The position numbers and the translations under genes were made by a program. From an uncultured Parabacteroides sp. (GTDB lineage: Bacteria; Bacteroidota; Bacteroidia; Bacteroidales; Tannerellaceae), in the NCBI RefSeq assembly GCF_902493135.1, contig NZ_CABUOD010000033.1, positions 1 to 52,160 of the forward strand: 52,160 nucleotides of DNA. Reading direction: 5' to 3'. Positions 48,499 through 52,160 of this stretch are shown piece by piece (position 1 is the first letter of the stretch; each line of letters starts with the position of its first letter). The notes below the pieces were generated by a model. The model had not been told where the DNA came from. It did no database searches and worked only from the letters and a program-made list of their open reading frames with translations.

Positions 48499-48608
48499 GT
48501 TTCCTTACTGGGAAACTCCCGTTTCCTACCGAGGAAACTTGCGTTTCCAGCATAGGAAACTCTGGTTCCCTGCAAGGGAAATTTCCGTTCCCTTCAGAGG
48601 GAAACTGT
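48499..48608. repeat. Repeat array 3: five 22-bp units with GTTTCC-N6-GGAAAC dyads
   Basis: Five exact 22-bp units start at 48499, 48521, 48543, 48565 and 48587. Units 1-3 contain GTTTCC-N6-GGAAAC plus 4 bp; units 4-5 have the variant GTTCCC paired with GGGAAA. The 6-bp spacers differ from unit to unit (TTACTG, TACCGA, AGCATA), while the dyad arms are kept or change together. It lies between the divergent XRE gene and the leader/DUF6383 gene. Confidence 0.9.
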
Positions 48609-48613
48609 AATAG

Positions 48614-48636
48614 GTTGATTATCAATATTAATCAAC
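48614..48636. repeat. 8-bp inverted repeat with 7-nt loop after array 3
   Basis: GTTGATTA, loop TCAATAT, TAATCAAC; a perfect stem 5 bp past the end of the array. It has the same loop length as the hairpins near 47.7 kb. Confidence 0.5.
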
Positions 48637-48780
48637 ACGCTGTCTTGGGATCCGTTTTTTTACTTCATTCAAAGTATATCAGGTACTTGTATTTTATCCC
48701 TAAACCAGGTGAATATGTTGTCCAAAGGATATTGTTTTGTCCTGTAACCTACATATTTTGGAAAATTACGAGTGTTTTTT

Positions 48781-48811
48781 CTTGTCGATTCGGAAAACCT
48801 ATTTACCTTTG
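48781..48811 (+). promoter_or_regulatory. Bacteroidetes-type promoter for the leader RNA
   Basis: CTTG (48781-48784), 19-bp gap, TACCTTTG (48804-48811). Predicted start of transcription near 48818, 375 bp before the DUF6383-type gene. Confidence 0.65.
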
Positions 48812-48817
48812 CAACGA

Positions 48818-49090
48818 TTCCGTAGTGGGCGGCGGCTCACAGGGCGCGGGGTCAATTACATATTGTAAGCATTTTACGGAGATTATTCCTAACATGAAAA
48901 TCTGGAAAATTTTTGAGTTTAGCGGAATAATGGACAGTAAATGCTTGCGCTGGTTACGTATAATTTTGTCTACCATTTTTATGGGAGGATTGTTATATCG
49001 TATAAGGCGCGGGCTTTTGTTCTATTATTGCTAAGCGGGCTTTTCCAGATGCCTCATGTTTGATAATAGACAATTGACCCGCGTTTTTTT
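48818..49090 (+). ncRNA. Candidate structured leader or small RNA before the giant secreted-protein gene
   Basis: A promoter at 48781-48811 and a terminator-like hairpin ending in seven Ts at 49084-49090 bracket about 270 nt. CGCGGGGTCAATT (48845-48857) pairs with AATTGACCCGCG (49072-49083), one base bulged, closing the whole segment. The same 3' arm can instead pair with the nearer CGCGGG (49008-49013), so two folds compete for one sequence. A 46-codon frame (48894-49034, starting MKIWKIFEF) lies inside but overlaps the terminator stem and is only weakly supported. It could be a small RNA or an attenuator of the gene at 49193. Confidence 0.5.
49008..49090 (+). terminator. Bipartite hairpin with seven-T tract
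   Basis: CGCGGG (49008-49013) pairs with CCCGCG (49078-49083) and TCTATTAT (49021-49028) with ATAATAGA (49063-49070). Seven Ts follow (49084-49090). It would stop transcription before the gene at 49193 unless remodelled. Confidence 0.6.
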
Positions 49091-49192
49091 ATGCCCGTTC
49101 ATAATCATTCGCGGGGAGTTGTTTTTCCCCTTCGTAAAATTAGTTGTTGGATTTTTAAACACTATTTTATTAACAATTAATTTTTAATGATT

Positions 49193-52160
49193 ATGAACAA
49201 GAGATTTTCTACTCTTTTGGCTGCCGCTCTGGTAGCCGGTAGTTTGTCTGCAAGTGCTACCGCCCTGCTGGGGGCTGGTACTGTGGCGAAAGGCGGAGAC
49301 AGTAACACTGGCGCTGCTGCTACATTTGTTCTGGGCGAATATTATTATTTGAAAGGGACGAAAGCTGGTATTACAGGTGGTGTTGAGTATCTGACTTATC
49401 TGAAAGGCAAAGTCATCGTGGATTCTTTGGCTGTGGTAGACGATGCTGACTTGACAACTTCTGAAGCTACAGACCGTGCTTTATGGAAAGTGGTTGAGGT
49501 TAAAAATCCGGCTACAGGCGCATTGAGCCATTGGACATTTGAGAACAAGTACACAGGAACATTATTAGCTGATGGTTCTGTCAATGCGTTTGAATGGATT
49601 GCTGGTGTACCGGCTGCTAATAATCCTGCGGATGCTGTTGCTGCAACGATCCTGAAATCTACTCAAGGTCTGGATTTGACGAAGGGGGAACATTATGAGT
49701 TCCGTCAGGTTATTACTTTGAATGAAAAGTATGAAGAAAAAGGTGCAGCAGGTGGTGCAGGAACTGTAACGCTGGATGAGCTGGATTTAGACAACAAAGG
49801 TACTAAATCTTTGCAGCTGGTTAAATTTAAAGGTTCAGTTGTTGTTGGTGCTTGGGATAATACGACTGTGATTACTGCTGATAAGACTATTTCCGGTATT
49901 ATTTCTGCAACAACAGCCAATGCTGCTATTACTGGTGCTATTACAGCAGATAAGAAAGTAACAGTTGCTGCCGGTACGAAAATCGTATTGAATGTAAGTG
50001 GTGCCAATGATGGTTTGACTGTTCAGCCTTTTATACCTGATTATACAATGGCTTTGACAGCAACACAAGGTTCAACTCCTGGAACTTTAGCAAACGTTAT
50101 CGCTCCGAAAAAGTTCACAAGCTTCAAATTTACAGGCTTGGAGTCTTCCGGAACAAATGTTTTGGCTGCTAATGAGTTTGAATATGTTCAGTTAACGGTA
50201 AAAGCGTATGAAACTGCAAATAGTAGCACTGTTGCTGGTACATCTTCAACTGCTACAACCATTGATGTCCTTCGTGCCAAAGCAAAAGACGCCCAAGGTC
50301 GTGCTTTGTATTTGCGTGTAGATACTGCTAAATATGCCGGTGGTGACTATTTCAAACTGAAATTGGATACCCTGACGAAAGACGGTAATGACATTGTTGC
50401 CGCTCCTAAAGCCGTTATGCAGTCTTATGCTTTCGGCATTGCTTACGATTATGCAGCTGACTCTGTTTCCATCTATCCGAAGTTTACATTGGCTAAAGCA
50501 GCTGATCCTGCAAGCTGGTCTGATTCTGCAACTGTAACGATTGCTACAAATGCTGCTACAGGTAAAGTTCTAGCTATCAAACAATTCTCTACAGCAAAAG
50601 AACTTACAGTAGTTCCTGTTGCAGAAGTTTCTAAAACTGCTAAATACACTTTCGGCGATATCACGCCGGGCGGTGGCGTTGCTTCTTTCGAAGATGGCGC
50701 AAGCTATTATATCCAGCGTGCCAACAAGGCTGCCAACGTGGCTAACGGCAAGTTCTACGGAAATAGCTTCTATGGAGATGCACAGTATGCCGACTCTGCT
50801 TACTATCTGCCGGCTACACAGTGGACAGTAAAAGAAATTGCGACAGGTTATTATACAGTGAAAAACCGTGAAACTGGTGCTACATTAACAGGCGTTGATG
50901 CAACTAATGGTTCTATTTTCTACACTGGTGAAGGCGATGTAGTTGCTGTTGGAAGTGCAGATACATTGTCATTTATCAAAGTTCCTGCTCAGGCAAACGA
51001 CAAATATCTGGGTTACCTGAACCTGGAAGAAGAAGATTATCGTAATAATGCTTACTCTATCAGCTTCACAGATTATAACGACATCACGACTTATGTCAAT
51101 ACGGCTGACTCTGTATTGAAAGCATCTGATGAAAGCGTATATTTCAAACTGTCTCCTGTTCCTGCAATTGAAAAAGGCTTTGGTGCTGATACATTGGTAA
51201 GAAGCGCTTATTACATCTCTGATAGAGAAGGTAAGAAGTTCATTGCTTACAACGATGCCAAGACTGGCTATAAGTTGTCTGAAACGGCTGAACCTGTTAA
51301 GTTCCTGTTCAGAAACGTAGGTGCAAATACTTATTCTCTGATCGACTCTGTTGCTGCTTTGGCTGATTCCAAAGAATTGATCATCGACATCAAGTCCGGT
51401 GCCGTAAGACCTGTTAAAGTGGGTTCTGCTGTTGCTAACAACGCATTCGATATCCTGGTTGAACCGGCTCCTGAATATGTATTGGATGCTAAGGGCCACT
51501 ACAACATCGAAAACCTGCGTGGCGATATGTTGGCTGCTGATGCAGAAGGTTTCGGTATGTTCCGCAAAGAGGGCGAATTGAAAGCTGCTTACGAAAAAGC
51601 TGATTTCGCTCTGTTTATCGATACTGCTAAAATTCATGCAATTGAACCTTCTTACTTCATCTTGTCTGGTGCTAAAGCAGAAGAAGGAACTTCTGTATTG
51701 GAAGGAAACTTCTTGCGTGTGATGTCTGACTCTATTGATGTAGAAGGCTACAAAGCTGCAAACGGTCTGATCCGTCTGGCATTTGTTCCTGCAAAACGCT
51801 TTGCTACAAGCGATTCTCTGTTGGTAAACTATCAGAATGAAGAATTTACTAAGGAAGATAGCGTAGGTTACAAGGGCAAACAACCTGGTATCGACCAGTT
51901 CCAGTTCAAAATCCAGTACACAAATACTGACGGTGAATATATCGTAGAAAATGCAGCCGGTTATCTGGCTACTTACAACGATGTTCTTTGCTTGACTTCT
52001 GCTAAAACAGGCAGCCAGTTGATCAAATTGACTTCTGTAGAAGCTCCTACCGCAAACGAAGGCGTGGAGGTATCTGAAGTAGCCGTTATCGCAGGCGAAG
52101 GCCAAGTAACCATCGCTAACGCTGCCGGCAAGAAGGTGGTCATCAGCAACATCTTAGGCC
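49193..52160 (+). CDS. Giant secreted protein with DUF6383-like C-terminal tail (runs off the window)
   Basis: At least 989 residues, still open at the window end. MNKRFSTLLAAALVAGSLSA is a signal peptide followed by ATALLGAGTVAKGGDSN. The body is Ala/Thr/Asp-rich, with recurrent strand motifs such as YYLKGTKAG, YYIQRANKAANVANGKFYG and YYISDREGKKFIAYNDAKTG, suggesting repeated beta-trefoil-like or jelly-roll modules. The last visible residues (GEGQVTIANAAGKKVVISNI) match the start of the DUF6383 tail typical of Parabacteroides and resemble type IX secretion sorting domains. It is probably surface-exposed. GGGGA-N8-TCCCC in the leader (about 49113-49130) forms one more hairpin. Confidence 0.85.
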   Translation, partial: MNKRFSTLLAAALVAGSLSASATALLGAGTVAKGGDSNTGAAATFVLGEYYYLKGTKAGITGGVEYLTYLKGKVIVDSLAVVDDADLTTSEATDRALWKVVEVKNPATGALSHWTFENKYTGTLLADGSVNAFEWIAGVPAANNPADAVAATILKSTQGLDLTKGEHYEFRQVITLNEKYEEKGAAGGAGTVTLDELDLDNKGTKSLQLVKFKGSVVVGAWDNTTVITADKTISGIISATTANAAITGAITADKKVTVAAGTKIVLNVSGANDGLTVQPFIPDYTMALTATQGSTPGTLANVIAPKKFTSFKFTGLESSGTNVLAANEFEYVQLTVKAYETANSSTVAGTSSTATTIDVLRAKAKDAQGRALYLRVDTAKYAGGDYFKLKLDTLTKDGNDIVAAPKAVMQSYAFGIAYDYAADSVSIYPKFTLAKAADPASWSDSATVTIATNAATGKVLAIKQFSTAKELTVVPVAEVSKTAKYTFGDITPGGGVASFEDGASYYIQRANKAANVANGKFYGNSFYGDAQYADSAYYLPATQWTVKEIATGYYTVKNRETGATLTGVDATNGSIFYTGEGDVVAVGSADTLSFIKVPAQANDKYLGYLNLEEEDYRNNAYSISFTDYNDITTYVNTADSVLKASDESVYFKLSPVPAIEKGFGADTLVRSAYYISDREGKKFIAYNDAKTGYKLSETAEPVKFLFRNVGANTYSLIDSVAALADSKELIIDIKSGAVRPVKVGSAVANNAFDILVEPAPEYVLDAKGHYNIENLRGDMLAADAEGFGMFRKEGELKAAYEKADFALFIDTAKIHAIEPSYFILSGAKAEEGTSVLEGNFLRVMSDSIDVEGYKAANGLIRLAFVPAKRFATSDSLLVNYQNEEFTKEDSVGYKGKQPGIDQFQFKIQYTNTDGEYIVENAAGYLATYNDVLCLTSAKTGSQLIKLTSVEAPTANEGVEVSEVAVIAGEGQVTIANAAGKKVVISNILG

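Noticed and set aside
48499..48608. CRISPR array interpretation of the 22-bp repeats
   Set aside because: Repeats are contiguous with no 26-40 bp spacers, dyad arms vary between units, and there are no cas genes in the window.
48894..49034. 46-codon frame inside the leader RNA candidate
   Set aside because: A possible small membrane peptide, but its 3' end lies within the terminator stem and the GGAG-like site is too far upstream; kept only as a remark.
49705..50068. Minus-strand frames of 60-100 codons opposite the giant secreted protein
   Set aside because: Low-complexity Ala/Thr/Ser shadows of the repetitive plus-strand coding sequence.

Overview
The window looks like chromosomal DNA from a Bacteroidales gut commensal, most likely Parabacteroides. 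The evidence is: promoters of the Bacteroidetes type (TTTG about 20 bp before TAnnTTTG), ECF-sigma/FecR/TonB-receptor loci, DUF4249 lipoproteins, FtsX-type permeases of about 800 residues, and at the right edge a very large secreted protein whose tail resembles the DUF6383 domain common in Parabacteroides. I see no rRNA, tRNA, CRISPR array, IS element or complete prophage.

Layout. 1-1.8 kb: two tandem AAA-ATPase/nuclease-like genes, one cut by the window edge. 2-4 kb: a voltage-gated potassium channel with a zinc-ribbon tail, then trpS. 4.2-14 kb: an ECF sigma/FecR system with a beta-barrel protein and two tandem TonB-receptor + DUF4249-lipoprotein pairs; the same 29-bp motif precedes each of its two transcription blocks and is probably the ECF promoter. 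14.1-16.8 kb: an outer-membrane-like protein, then a second ECF sigma overlapping a protein with a cytoplasmic segment, one membrane helix, a periplasmic linker and an outer-membrane barrel (a dual-membrane-spanning anti-sigma layout). 16.9-17.6 kb: a fructose-6-phosphate aldolase/transaldolase-like enzyme. 17.6-26 kb: an FtsX-type permease, a response regulator with no AAA+ domain, three beta-propeller lipoproteins and a histidine kinase. 26-26.5 kb: a MazF/PemK toxin-antitoxin pair. 26.6-39.6 kb: two S9 peptidases, an acyltransferase, a thioredoxin-fold/SUMF1 operon, an ABC ATPase, nudC, and two small exported proteins of unknown function. 39.6-47.6 kb: a thioredoxin pseudogene, two FtsX-type permeases, a membrane-fusion protein and a TolC-type protein. 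48-52 kb: an orphan HipB-like regulator, a repeat array, a probable structured leader RNA, and the start of the giant secreted protein.

The most unusual signal is non-coding. Three intergenic regions between divergent genes (about 20.12-20.23, 35.08-35.18 and 48.50-48.61 kb) each hold four to five tandem units of 21 or 22 bp. In each array every unit carries a dyad-symmetric core. The three sequences are unrelated but the geometry is the same. A fourth region (47.64-47.83 kb) holds two perfect hairpins with 7-nt loops, and six nucleotides of one loop are exactly complementary to the other. No gene in the window explains these elements. All statements come from reading the sequence; no database search was run.
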